NCBI GenBank assembly: GCA_022605955.1
Contig: JAKCOZ010000007.1
Coordinates: 35,504,991-35,568,990 of the forward strand
From: Rallus limicola
Lineage: Eukaryota > Chordata > Aves > Gruiformes > Rallidae
Reading direction: 5' to 3'
Length of the DNA: 64,000 nucleotides
Under the pieces are notes generated by a model. That model saw only the letters and a list, made by a program, of their open reading frames with translations, did not search any database and had not been told where the DNA came from. A program made the position numbers and the translations under genes. Below are positions 38,301 through 46,838 of this stretch, piece after piece. Each line of letters starts with the position of its first letter. The stretch's first letter is position 1.

Positions 38301-39280
38301 ACAGTTGGGTTTCCACAACTTACATGTTTTACTCAAAAAGGAGCAGATAACAAAGCATTGAAGAAATTGAAAGAATGAGCAGGTAGACAGCTGCAGCTAC
38401 GTCAAGAAACAGCAGGGGAGCCTGCATTCAGAAAAGTGAAGTGCTCAACCATTATTTTAAGACTGAAATTCATGCCACGCCATTCAGGAGATGAAGCCAT
38501 TCTCCTTCAGGCAGCACCTGCTCAAATGCAGGCATCTGCCAGTTGCATGCAGAGAGGAGTAGCTCTTTTCCAAAGCAGTGTTTTAGCCCAGCAAGAGACT
38601 GGCTGTCCAGTGACTGTATACAAGCAAAACAGATCACAGGGACAGTCACAGATGAAGGGAATTCCTCGGTACCATTTTTTGAGTGATATAAGCACTCAGT
38701 CTTTTAAGTCATGCTGCTTTACATCTAAAAGATTATGTATTCATAATAGAATGGTGCTGTTTAGTCTCATTTGGGGTCTTTTATGTGTCTGAAAAAGCAT
38801 CTGCATTGGCTGCTTCTACTTAAAAACAGTAAATTCTCATGTAGCATTGAAAGTGTGTAACTGCGGGGAGAGGACGGCACTGCCAGCTCCAGGCCCAGAC
38901 ACAAGCCTTCCAGGCGAGCATCGCCCCTGGGCCACTTGCTGCTGGGCCTTTCAGGGGCTGTTTTGGGGGCAGGCGCACCCCTGTGCTGTTTTCGCTGAAA
39001 TAAAATGGGTCGTTAGTATCAGGGAGGAAGGAAACCAGAGGAGAACAAGGGAAGAGTGAGGGGAGAGGGGCTACCGGGTTGGGGGGGAGGGAGGCGAGGG
39101 GGTGGGAGGCAGGGGGTGGGGAAGTGGGTAGGACTGAGACGGGAACGACGACACGACACAGTGGGGAAGGGGGCAGGTGTGGGGAGAGGGAACGTGGAGT
39201 GGGACACATCCTGGGAAAGAGGGAAGGGGCGCCGGGGAAGGGTAGGGAAGCGGTTCTCGGTGACACTCACTCCGCACCAT
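8129..39280 (-). CDS. DNAAF11: DNAAF11 (LRRC6), dynein axonemal assembly factor 11, complete coding region in 12 exons
   Basis: The product is a cytoplasmic factor that helps preassemble outer and inner dynein arms of motile cilia; loss of human DNAAF11 causes primary ciliary dyskinesia (family knowledge). I joined 12 GT-AG exons: 39271-39280, 35414-35581, 32812-32889, 32038-32210, 30846-31045, 29531-29716, 27385-27462, 24346-24411, 22724-22793, 21803-21898, 16424-16509 and 8129-8315. They total 1398 nt (465 residues plus stop), against 466 residues as I recall for human, and every junction phase fits. Residues about 20-145 hold SDS22-like leucine-rich repeats and the C-terminal cap. Residues about 144-210 form a charged, coiled-coil-like stretch rich in K, E, R and Q. 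Residues about 300-375 form the CS/p23-like domain (motifs [11 protein letters not shown] and DVDVQPTY). The tail carries the conserved KLEVDP, FPDVT and VPPLI motifs. The start ATG has G at -3 and +4. TMEM71 lies upstream on the same strand, as in human. Confidence 0.96.
9340..9384. repeat. Two tandem copies of a 23-bp unit
   Basis: CTTGATGACAACACAGGCAA plus TGC occurs twice head to tail (9340-9362 and 9363-9384), identical over 22 bp. It is a small local duplication with no evident function. Confidence 0.9.
11118..11674 (+). mobile_element. Solo LTR of an avian endogenous retrovirus, 557 bp, in DNAAF11 intron 11
   Basis: It runs from TGTTGTGGTTGAACCC to CTAAAACCAAAACA (TG...CA ends). The 5-bp flanks are ACATA and ATATA, a target duplication with one mismatch. 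No retroviral coding region adjoins it. It lies opposite to DNAAF11. The fragment at 27600-27853 and the tail at 12205-12241 belong to the same or a related family. Confidence 0.78.
12205..12241 (+). mobile_element. LTR 3'-end remnant
   Basis: TTTAACTCCATCTCAGCCAA followed by AACCAGGACA resembles the 3' end of the LTR family at 11118-11674. It is very short. Confidence 0.45.
16424..16509 (-). CDS. DNAAF11: DNAAF11 exon 11, variable linker
   Basis: 86 nt, residues about 376-403, acceptor TTATTTTAG, donor GTAATT. It encodes a Ser/Thr/Lys-rich linker ([20 protein letters not shown] and onward) with little similarity to mammals. It is supported by both splice sites and by phase continuity between exons 10 and 12. 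Confidence 0.88.
16510..21802 (-). other. DNAAF11 intron 10
   Basis: A 5.3-kb intron. It contains a short TA-rich tract (16729-16747), an antisense CR1 (19326-19880) and a less AT-rich, pyrimidine-rich stretch (about 20730-21470) that fits no family I recognise. Confidence 0.8.
19326..19880 (-). repeat. CR1 LINE fragment, antisense
   Basis: About 550 bp of CR1 3' region in reverse: AGAATCATAAACAGCCACAA at the left, CTCTTCTCCAGGCTGAACAA in the middle and TGGATTCCCTCCAATCTGCC toward the right. It is diverged, with no open frame of the family length. Confidence 0.88.
21803..21898 (-). CDS. DNAAF11: DNAAF11 exon 10, CS-like domain
   Basis: 96 nt, residues about 344-375, acceptor TTTCACAG, donor GTATGT, phase 0 at both ends. 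It encodes [20 protein letters not shown] followed by the conserved TTGHLV and MPK. Confidence 0.95.
21899..22723 (-). other. DNAAF11 intron 9
   Basis: 825-bp AT-rich intron; nothing else seen in it. Confidence 0.85.
22724..22793 (-). CDS. DNAAF11: DNAAF11 exon 9, CS-like domain
   Basis: 70 nt, residues about 320-343, acceptor GTTCTGAAG, donor GTTAGT. It encodes [20 protein letters not shown] followed by KGK, one of the most conserved parts of the protein. Confidence 0.95.
22794..24345 (-). other. DNAAF11 intron 8
   Basis: 1.55-kb AT-rich intron; a short palindrome (TATAGTTTATAAACTATA) lies near 22890. No other feature seen. Confidence 0.85.
24346..24411 (-). CDS. DNAAF11: DNAAF11 exon 8, start of CS-like domain
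   Basis: 66 nt, residues about 298-319, acceptor TATTATTAG, donor GTCAGA. It encodes [20 protein letters not shown], the first strands of the CS/p23-like fold. Confidence 0.94.
24412..27384 (-). other. DNAAF11 intron 7
   Basis: 3-kb intron holding the CR1 copy at 25098-25592. The rest has no recognised feature. Confidence 0.85.
25098..25592 (-). repeat. CR1 LINE 3' portion, antisense
   Basis: The reversed CR1 tail at the left (ATCATAGAATGTGTTACGTT) continues through GGGACTTTCAAAGGTCATCT to CCTCTGGACACGCTCCAACA. The minus strand encodes a piece of the reverse-transcriptase end ([20 protein letters not shown]). Confidence 0.92.
27385..27462 (-). CDS. DNAAF11: DNAAF11 exon 7
   Basis: 78 nt, residues about 272-297, acceptor TTTTGTTAAG, donor GTATGT. 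It encodes [20 protein letters not shown] and then NVNVPK, a basic linker followed by the conserved LITxxGK segment that leads into the CS-like domain. Confidence 0.93.
   Translation of the reverse strand, partial: GIKEEREASSDTDHCRRKSSECERA
27600..27853 (+). mobile_element. LTR fragment of an avian endogenous retrovirus
   Basis: GGCCAGCTGGGATCAGCTGC, CAGCTTCTTAGGTGCCCCTC and the end GCTGAAACCAGGACA correspond in order to the second half of the LTR at 11118-11674. It has a shorter middle and no 5' half. Confidence 0.65.
28524..28656 (+). repeat. CR1 LINE 3' end fragment
   Basis: Sense CR1 3' end (GGCTGCCAAGAGAGGTTGTG; GAGATATTCAAGACCCGTCT; GGGGGGTTGGACCCGATGAT), about 130 bp. Confidence 0.85.
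29531..29716 (-). CDS. DNAAF11: DNAAF11 exon 6, divergent linker and TPESRLET motif
   Basis: 186 nt, residues about 210-271, donor GTCTGC. The acceptor is TGTGTAG at 29717-29718. A second AG 16 nt further in (CTACAG) would break the frame, so the outer one is used here: with it, exon 5 joins in phase (S-P-D-S-L-Q-N-K) and the total length matches the human protein. The exon carries the conserved FWEEP and YTPESRLET motifs. The first part is poorly conserved. Confidence 0.85.
29717..30845 (-). other. DNAAF11 intron 5
   Basis: 1.13-kb AT-rich intron. I looked here for an extra exon and found none that was needed to keep frame. Confidence 0.8.
30846..31045 (-). CDS. DNAAF11: DNAAF11 exon 5, LRR cap and charged helix
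   Basis: 200 nt, residues about 144-209, acceptor TTTGGAAG, donor GTAACA. It begins [19 protein letters not shown] and ends ESKLGFD. The middle ([17 protein letters not shown]) is strongly charged and probably a coiled coil. The first residue is R (CGT) where the human protein has W. Confidence 0.93.
31046..32037 (-). other. DNAAF11 intron 4
   Basis: About 1-kb AT-rich intron; nothing else seen. Confidence 0.85.
32038..32210 (-). CDS. DNAAF11: DNAAF11 exon 4, leucine-rich repeats and start of the LRR cap
   Basis: 173 nt, residues about 86-143. The acceptor is TTCAAACAG and the donor GTAAGG. It encodes [19 protein letters not shown], then [12 protein letters not shown] and [13 protein letters not shown], the last repeats and the start of the LRR C-terminal cap. 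Confidence 0.95.
32211..32811 (-). other. DNAAF11 intron 3
   Basis: 601-bp intron with a short CACACATAAA repeat near 32268-32295. Confidence 0.85.
32812..32889 (-). CDS. DNAAF11: DNAAF11 exon 3, leucine-rich repeat
   Basis: 78 nt, residues about 60-85, between TTGTTACAG and GTCAGA. It encodes [20 protein letters not shown], a typical LRR of 22 residues. Phases agree with exons 2 and 4 (split E and G codons). Confidence 0.95.
32890..35413 (-). other. DNAAF11 intron 2
   Basis: 2.5-kb intron with a poly(A) tract near 33373 and a long purine-only-like tract at 33768-33906. No gene inside. Confidence 0.85.
33768..33906 (+). repeat. Polypurine tract, about 140 bp
   Basis: Almost all bases are A or G on the plus strand, with only a few pyrimidines, in a GGAAAAGGAAGAAG-like run. 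It lies in DNAAF11 intron 2. Translations of this tract are low-complexity artefacts. Such tracts can form triplex (H-) DNA. Confidence 0.9.
35414..35581 (-). CDS. DNAAF11: DNAAF11 exon 2, first leucine-rich repeats
   Basis: 168 nt, residues about 4-59. The acceptor is TTCTTTCAG and the donor GTAAGT. It encodes the conserved stretch with [20 protein letters not shown] and then [19 protein letters not shown], the first LRR segments of the family. Confidence 0.95.
37584..37965 (-). repeat. CR1 LINE 3' portion, antisense
   Basis: It starts with the reversed tail (CACAGAATCACAAGGTTGGA) and runs through CATCCAGGGATGGTGACTCA to CCCCAGCTCCCTCAGCCACT. The minus strand encodes degraded reverse-transcriptase end ([20 protein letters not shown]). 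It ends in the AT-rich hairpin. Confidence 0.9.
37956..38029. repeat. AT-rich inverted repeat, 32-bp arms with two mismatches
   Basis: Arms 37956-37987 and 37998-38029 are reverse complements at 30 of 32 positions. The 10-nt loop contains the palindrome CATATG. It is similar in build to palindromic AT-rich repeats and sits at the truncated 5' end of a CR1. Confidence 0.9.
39050..39260 (+). other. G-run-rich block beside the DNAAF11 promoter
   Basis: Many runs of three or more G on the plus strand (GGGGGGGAGGGAGG near 39080, GGGGGTGGG near 39099) give strong G-quadruplex potential. For DNAAF11 this is the template strand at the start of intron 1. Confidence 0.75.
39271..39280 (-). CDS. DNAAF11: DNAAF11 coding exon 1 (start codon)
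   Basis: Only ten coding bases: three codons (M, V, R) and one base of the fourth, followed by the donor GTGAGT. Joining to exon 2 gives M-V-R-I-T-E-D-L, which matches the family's amino end. The start codon sits in the palindrome CCATGG, so an ATG exists on both strands. The upstream frame is open for 90 more codons to an ATG at 39548-39550, but family homology favours this start. Confidence 0.85.
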
Positions 39281-39328
39281 GGCCGCCCTCAGCTGCCCGC
39301 CGCCGCCGCCGTTGCAGAACGCCGCCGT

Positions 39329-39342
39329 GCCGCCACGGCAAC
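39329..39342. promoter_or_regulatory. RFX X-box-like motif in the DNAAF11 promoter
   Basis: GCCGCCACGGCAAC matches the RFX consensus GTNRCCNNRGYAAC at all constrained positions except the second. It lies 49-62 bp upstream of the start codon. RFX2/RFX3 with FOXJ1 drive motile-cilium genes (established), so an X-box in front of a dynein-arm assembly gene is expected. Binding itself is inferred. Confidence 0.6.
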
Positions 39343-39560
39343 GAGGCCGGGCGGGAGGCCGCGGGCGGGGCGGCGGTGGCGGCTCTGGGCGCTGCCGTGA
39401 GCCGGGCCCTGCTGCCCGGGGCCTCCGTCTCCAGGCCTCCAGTCGGTCTTTGTGCTTTTGGAGGCGTTCAGCCAGGCTTTGTGCTTTCCCTGTACCCGCT
39501 TCGAGGGCTGTGCTCTTGGCCCATAGCAGCCAGCGGAGCCTAAGTAGCAAAATGGGTTTT

Positions 39561-40295
39561 GGATAATCTGGGAGATTTCTTCTCCTCCGGATGCTCCTGG
39601 CACCTGGGCAAGCATATATGAAATGCCTCTTCCTCAGGTGGATGTCTCAACCTCTCCCTTGTGTATGTATTTTAGTTCTCCTGATTATTCATCAACTTGC
39701 TTGCCTGGCACATTTTGGGCTGAAAGCATGTTTCCGTGGCACAGCAGTGCCACCTGGAAGCAGGACATTCCTTCTCAGGAAATGCTCTTCCTCCACCCTT
39801 TACCTGGGACATTCTCACAGCAGGTTGTTGCCTCAAAATATCTCTTGCCACTCACTGTATTTTAACTCATGGATCTGTTCTAACAGGGACCTGAAATTTG
39901 CAATGCTGTGGACATGGGTATTAGGCACTTCTGCCTCCTGTTTCTATGGACTCTATCCTGCCATTACTGTACTATAACTTAACCTGTGGTGAAGTTACCT
40001 TCTAACATGAGTAGGAGGTATGGCTGGAGGCCTCAGGCAGCTGTTCAAATGCCTCCAGAAATTCTAATGTCTGACATCTTCTCTTTTGCAGTTGATATAA
40101 TGATACAGCATTGCTTCACATACTTGATTACAGGTTCCAAATCAGTGACATTATAGCATACTAAACCTTAAAGAACTTGGATGGCACTGCACGTTTCAAG
40201 ACATCACTGATGAACTTTATGGAGTCATTCATCTAATCTTGACCTGCTGACCAGCAGTTTGAATTCAAATTCAGCAATGGATAAATAGTGCAACA
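39561..40295. other. Intergenic flank upstream of DNAAF11
   Basis: No gene or repeat recognised. Open frames on the plus strand here have no recognisable similarity. Confidence 0.5.
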
Positions 40296-40400
40296 TTTGA
40301 CAGTGGAACAGGCTGCCCAGGGAGGTGGTTGAGTCACCATCCTTGGGTGTATTTAAAAGATGGACAGACAAGGTGCTCGGCGTTATGGTTTAGTGACAAG
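40296..40400 (+). repeat. CR1 LINE fragment
   Basis: GGAACAGGCTGCCCAGGGAG and GGTGGTTGAGTCACCATCCT are typical sense CR1 3' phrases. It ends next to the duplicated segment. Confidence 0.7.
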
Positions 40401-40407
40401 TCTTTGT

Positions 40408-40557
40408 GATGCTCAAAATGTGAGATTATTGTTGCAATATCACCCTCCAAGTTGTGCCCTGCTGTTTTTTACTTCAAATATACAAAAGTCAAAGGCTAAG
40501 AGGTCTGCCAGATTGTCTTCTTGCCCTTGGGATACATTGAACTTCTGAACCATGACA
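40408..40557 (+). repeat. Unclassified repeat, copy 1 left half
   Basis: This 150-bp block is clearly homologous to 46839-46987: shared GATGCTCAAAATGTGAGATT, GTCTGCCAGATTGTCTT and GAACTTCTGAACC. I do not recognise the family. It is split from its right half by a CR1. Confidence 0.85.
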
Positions 40558-41003
40558 CAGGAGTCTCCACTGGAGTACTGCATTCAGTCAGCTCTGGGGT
40601 CTCAGGTACAAGAAAAATATGAGGCTATTTGAGTGAGTCCACGGGAGCCACAAAGATGGTTAGAAGGCTGGAGCATGTCTCCCATGAAGACAGGCTGGGA
40701 TATTTGGGCTTGTTCAGCCTGGAGAAGAGAAGGCTCCAGGGAGACCTTATAGTGGTCTTCCAGTATCTGAAGGGGCCTACAGAAAAGATGGAGATGGGTT
40801 GTTTGTAAAGGAGTGTAGTGACAGGACAAGGTATAATGGGTTTAAACTGGGAGAGGGTACATTTAGATTGCATATTAAGGAAGAAATTATTTATTGTGAG
40901 GGTGATGAGGCCCTGGTACAGGTTGCCTGGAGGACCTGTATCTTCCTCCTCCCTGGCAGTGTTTAAGACCAGGTTGGATGGGGCTTTGGGCAACCTGGTC
41001 TAT
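40558..41003 (+). repeat. CR1 LINE fragment inserted in the unclassified repeat
   Basis: Sense CR1 (CATGTCTCCCATGAAGACAG; GGGCTTGTTCAGCCTGGAGA; GTTTAAGACCAGGTTGGATG). It lacks the usual terminal tail and interrupts the repeat whose other copy is uninterrupted by CR1 at 46988-47048. Confidence 0.85.
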
Positions 41004-41156
41004 AAGTCCAAATTGTTTTACTTAGCAGCATTTTAGATATTATGCTCTAAGAAGAATTTTCTGATGCATAGAAAGTGCAAGAATGATAAGTCAATAATCC
41101 AGGGCATAGAAACATGTGTACAGCATGGAGGCCTATGTATGAACTGCTCTTACAAT
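41004..41156 (+). repeat. Unclassified repeat, copy 1 right half
   Basis: Homologous to 47049-47213: shared TTTTACTTAGCAGCATTTT, AGAATTTTCTGATGCATA and GAGGCCTATGT. Confidence 0.8.
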
Positions 41157-44100
41157 ATACTTCATGCAACAAAATGTTTGCAGCCTGTACAACATCAACT
41201 CCATATGCACACACAAAAATGAATCTAACATACAGGTGTGGTGTTGCGCAGCTTTTCAAGAGACTTTTGCATCCATTTAGTTTCAAATGAAATATAAATT
41301 TTAAATTTACATACATTGACCTTTTTTATCTTCATTATTTTCATGCAGCTGTTTTTCACTCAAATTACGTACGAAGAGCTGTAAGTAGCACATGCACACG
41401 TTCTGAGCTTGAAGGTATGTATGTGACAGAGATAAAGTAGTGAGCAGCATTATGAACTGGACAGTGTAGTTGAGGAAGAAGGGTACCATCTGTCATGCCT
41501 TCCTTGAATAATTCACTTTACTGCTTTAATACATTACATGTTTATTTGCTAAATGCGTAAAACAATGCAATATAAAATATGTTGATATGTCATGTAAAAC
41601 TTTATAACATTATTATTACATTGCATCAGAAATATTTTTATTATCTGGGACTTCATTGATGTATACTGATGTAAGGTTCTAGAGCCCTAGCCCGAATCTT
41701 TGGCTGTTAAAATACTTTGTTAAATACTTAGGCTGTTAAAATACTCAAAGCCTTAGTTGAGGTAAATCAGCTGATGGATACCCACTCAGAACCTAAACCT
41801 ATGTCTTTCCATTTATTTGCTAATAGATTATTGTTACTTGTTTTGGGATGTTTGTGGTTGGTATTATTATCATCACTATTACTATTATTACTATTATTAT
41901 TATTTTCTATGGTGCTAACAGTTACTTAGTAACTGTAGCAAAATAAGGCTTTCATGTTCACACCAAAGGAACAATAAATCCTCTCCCAGAGATCATAGAG
42001 ACTACAGGGCAGGGCATGAGCTCATGAATAATAAAGTCATTGAAATATATGCAATTCCTAATAAAAATATTCGTTATTAACAAGACACTCAAATAAAGGA
42101 AGAAATGTGAACAGGAAAGACTTTACTGATATCTAAAAGCCAGAGATAAGGAAAAAAAAAACAGCATGAGAAACTGTAAAGAAGAAGTAATATAAAATTA
42201 AGTAACAGTTTTGCTCAGTGTTTATTAAAACACACGAAGATGTTTACAAACCAAATAATTCCGAAAAAAAAGTCCCCTGTAAGTACATCAAAGAACACAT
42301 TCAGCACAACAGGACTAAATGGGCATACCTATATTTTGGACCACTGTGGTTAATTCCATATCATTTATATAAAAGATTGTTAATCTTTCTGTGGTTTGGC
42401 TTCTATGAGTAATGCTTTTAGGATAAATACAAAACAAACTTGCTCACAGACAAGGAACATTATAAGCTGTGGTATGCCATAAATATTATCATCGTGCTTG
42501 CTACAGTTCCTTTCAACATGAACAGTCACACTATTACGCACTACATGATATATCCTCAAGAATGGCCCTGAAATTGAGCTGAGCACAGCAAGAAATGGGA
42601 GAGTATAAGACAAAGTGTAATGATTAAAAACAAAAAGAAACAACAACAACAAAAAAGTTTTGAAAAGTATGAGATAATGTACAAGGGGTGGTAAATCTGT
42701 ACCTTCAAACATTTCTATGATTCTCTTTTTCTAATTAAGGTGCTAAAGTGGATTAAGAGTTTAATCACTGAACAGAAACATAAAATTCTAGTAGTCCTCT
42801 TGTAGATGTGTCAGCTAATTAATCAACAAGTGGGTTTACTTTGCTAGAACTATGTTCACAATTATCTTAGCCTTGATACTCTAGTTAACAGAAGCTGCAA
42901 ATACGAATTACTGCTGATGCTAATTACTTCCGAAAGTTTGGACTTAAACATTTAGGTTAAGAAATGCTGTATTCAGTTTTTCATCAGACAGATTGCAGCT
43001 TCAATTTTTCATGTAACAGGACTGAACATAACATCTCATTGTGCCTCTTCAGAGAAACAATACAAGGCTTGCTTTTACATCCTTCAGAAGATACGAAAGG
43101 GAACTGCCACAACCAGTCTGGTAACTGAATAGAACTTTGTTAATTCAACATTAATGAATATCATGGAGGGCAGCTCTTAACAGATCCCCAGCATCTTATT
43201 TATAGCCCTTGAACTTCACTTGCCAAATTGTCCCAAAACTTCCCTTCCTCCAGATCAGAACAATTCTAATTTACAGTTTATATTTATTCATAGATTATAG
43301 CAATTCATTTCAGACCAGATTTTTGGCACACTCAGTCAGCTTTTTCTTCACTAGTTGCTGTACCTGCACTAACCACTGCTCAGTGAACTCAGGTTTTTCT
43401 AGTTTTCAGCATAATCACTTTGATGACTGCAGGGTAATTGCAGTCTTAGACTCTTTTCTCAGTGTTGGATTTTCCAGATTCTTCTTCTAGCAGATTATTT
43501 AAACACTAAAGATACTAATCCTTTACTTTAAAAAGTGCATTTAGTAAAGGACCTGCCATAAGTTGCAATAAAGTAGCTAACAAGATATGTATACATATTA
43601 CACAATGATATTTACTCTCAGTTGTCTCCTCATTTAAAGTAAATAAAGACGCAGAGTTAGTTACTACTGACAAATTATTCAAGCTTATTAACTGCAAATA
43701 AATATGGCAATGAGTGCTATAAGTATCATTGTAGCTATATAATATATGTGTTTTTATGATGAAGAACATTCTATTTTTGCCATTTATTGAATTTATAGTA
43801 TCTGGTCTTGTAACATCAGATGGTCTGTTTGCACATAAAGTCCATTTAATGCAAAACTAGATTACTATGAAAAAATGGTAATTTGGGTGAAATTTTGGTC
43901 TTTGCACTCCTAATGCTATTGTTGCCCATCTTTAAAATGCAACTAGGGTGTATTTACACTTTGAACAAGAAATGTGCATCTTAATTTCAAGTATCCTTTT
44001 CCGCACTGCACCATTTGTTGGGATTTTTGATGCCAGCAGTACAGCTCTACCCTGCTTGAACTTGCCTTAGACATAGAAATAGACAGACAGTGGTGTTCCA

Positions 44101-46838
44101 GTTGTGTCGATTCTTCCTTCCACCAGAACCTTTTGTTTGCCAGCTGTAGATACAGAGTTTTCAAATCCCCATCAATATGCCTGTCAGCCTGATTGTACCC
44201 CCATGGGCAGACCTAGCCCATCTGCTGGCAACATTTCATGTCCGATTTACCAGCTGGGGCTGTGCTAGCACTGCTTTTAGCACAACAGGGGACAAGTAGG
44301 CTGTAAGCAGCACTAGTTATACAATGATTTGGTGGGCAATAGCATCCTCACTCTTTATCATCATTTTGTTGCATGGGAAGATGAAATCCATGGTGTACTA
44401 GCTAAACTGGGATACAGGGGATATTTTTAGAGGCAGATTATTAGAAGCTTGGAGTCTCAAGATAACAGTTTTTGGTTACCCACAGGTTCTATGTGTCATT
44501 TAGTCTCTGCTATAACAAAGATCCAAGTTTTAAAAATAGGGCTCAGTGTTTCCACAGTAAATACTTGCAGGTCTTGCACTGTAGTACCTGAATTGCATGC
44601 ATCATTGCTTCCCCATCTCCTGATCCCTGGTTTTCTGAAGAGTGCTTTCCTTCTAATAATATTTCTTTCTTCCTTTTTTTTTCCTCTTAATACACAGCAT
44701 AAAGATCAAAAGGTAGAATCTACAATACTATAAAGATTCTGAAATATGTAACCACATGTACTCAGCCACTATCCATTATCTAATGCATAAAGTATTGGGA
44801 GATATCAGCTGTTTACCCAGAAACTGAATGGAAATTACAGAACACTTTTTACAATCAGTATATTATCAAAATGCTTATAGGACCCCATGCCTATGTAGGA
44901 CTTAGCCCACATAAAAGACTAGAGGTACAGCAAACATTTTGTGCAACTGCTTTGAGATAGTCTGCAAGAAGTGTTGCCTCACTCACAGTTTAACCAGAGT
45001 GAAAATAAAGCTAAAATTAACTGTATTTTGAGAGAAGAATACTAAAAAACTCTGTAATTTCTTCTCACAGGAACATGTTTAATGATGGCCATAAGGAGGT
45101 GCCTGGTAGTTTGATGCTGGAGACCTAAGGAAAAAAAAATTGAGAAGGAGGGAAAATGAAAACTGTTAGTGAACTGATTTTGACATATACAGACGTAAAA
45201 CTTCTGCTTTTAATTTTCTATGAAAGGCAAGACACAAACTTGTTTTGAAATGCTGGGGTCCTGCCGTGCAGTATCCTGTGCTAGTTTGTATTTACTTTAC
45301 TCCTGCTAGGCCACGAGTCCTAAGTTCTCCACTCCATCCTGTAGTACCTGCTTTGGTTAATTTTGATAGTGGCTTTCAAAATCAGCGTGAGCTTTAAAGC
45401 AGTTGCAGCCATTACAGGAGCAGTCCCATCGGCTTTAAGAAGTGCTGTGGTTAGTTTCCATACTTGGCACACTGGATCAGGATGAATTTTTCATCTTAGG
45501 CTTTAGTAAGTCTGTAGAGTGATCAAATGCCTGCGTGCCGTTTTAAAATGCTCAGGGTGAAGATCCCCTTTCCGAGGACTGACTGAAAGGTTTGCTAGGT
45601 TGAGTCTGCAGCTGTGCAGCTGCTTTTAGATCTCAGAAGCTGAACTGCACTCAACCAGCAAACTGATGAACAAGGCTGTTTTATCCACACTGTAAGGAAC
45701 ACAAACCCCGGCACAGCTCCATTTAGTTCTTTCTGTTCATTTTTATCTTTTGAAAGTAAAGAGATAAAGGAAGTAATGGAGCCAGGACTGGGGTGGCCAG
45801 CTCCAAGTACAAATAAACCGGTGCTTGTTTTAAGGGTCCTGAACTGCACCAAGATTTATCAAATCAATTCAAAAATTTAATTTTAAATTTTCACTTAATC
45901 AAATTTATCAAATTGCTTGATAAAAAGAAACTGGAGACTGAGGATGAGACTTGTCTGGAAAAGAATGGGGAAGAGAAGAGAAGAATCCATAAGTCTTCTC
46001 CAGATATTCTGGGCTGATACATACTGATGCTGCTTCACTCCTTCTGTGGAGTGGTACCAAGTTAGAGCAGCACAGCACCTGGCCCTACCTTCAGCTGACA
46101 CTTGTTTTGCCCATTACCAAAAAACGTTATCTCAGTGCTGATGCTCAGCACGTTTAACAGCAACAACACTCTTTAGCAACTGCTGTCAAACAATAAAAAA
46201 ATATTTCTTCCAAATAAAAAAGGAGTTTTAAACAAGAGAGTGGAATAATCTGCAGTGGAAACTAGAAAGGGTCCTGAAGCCAAACCTTCTTTTAATGAAA
46301 AGTGCAGGAAACCTCTCCAGCATGCTTGAACCCTATTTTCTAACAGCACTTACCCCAAAATGTAAGGAATTCTTTCTAAACCTATAAATGTCAAACATAT
46401 ACTCACCAATTATTGTTTCCAATTATTTCCTGGAGGAAAAAACAAACAAAGAAACAAACAAGCATTTTTGTATGTCCTGATTCAAACCAGTGTGTTTAAG
46501 GAGGATATGCGTAGGTCTTGGTTGGCCACATTCAGTTCAGCTGTAGGACTACTTGTTTGAGCAGGTAACATCTCCTTTGTGATGAGCATAAAGAGGCATT
46601 CTCCTTACACCAGTGACTGAAAAACTCTCTGAGTGTATTTGTTTTTCTCTTGTGAAGAACAGCTTGGTTTGTGAGTCAGGGCTGAACTATTCAGGAAGTC
46701 AGAAAGCCGCACTTTGGAGTTTGTGTTTGCAGCACACTACTCCTAACCTGGTGCCTTGATTTTATTTGGAATACAGACATTGTAACAAAGTGTAACATAC
46801 TATCCTTAAGTATCCAAGGTGGTGGGCTAAGACCCTTG
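41157..46838. other. Intergenic, no gene found
   Basis: 5.7 kb of AT-rich DNA with an ATT-type microsatellite at 41861-41906. No frame resembles a known protein. Unfound TMEM71 3' sequence could lie toward the right end. Confidence 0.55.
41861..41906. repeat. Microsatellite (ATT)n, imperfect
   Basis: Runs of ATT interrupted by ACT and ATC units over about 46 bp. Confidence 0.9.

Larger units (their letters stand above)
35582..39270 (-). other. DNAAF11 intron 1
   Basis: 3.7-kb intron with a CR1 copy (37584-37965), an AT-rich hairpin (37956-38029) and a G-run-rich block next to the promoter (39050-39260). Confidence 0.85.
39240..39560 (-). promoter_or_regulatory. CpG-rich promoter region of DNAAF11
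   Basis: This is the only clearly CpG-dense, GC-rich stretch in an otherwise AT-rich window, and it surrounds the DNAAF11 start codon (CCG repeats, GGGCGGGG motifs near 39365). No TATA box is evident. This fits a CpG-island promoter. The start site is not defined by the sequence, and activity could be bidirectional. Confidence 0.75.

Noticed and set aside
38436..38792. 118-codon plus-strand frame
   Set aside because: No family resemblance and no splice context.
39071..39615. Several open frames on both strands around the DNAAF11 promoter
   Set aside because: High GC leaves few stop codons; only the ten-base DNAAF11 exon 1 is supported by homology and splice sites.
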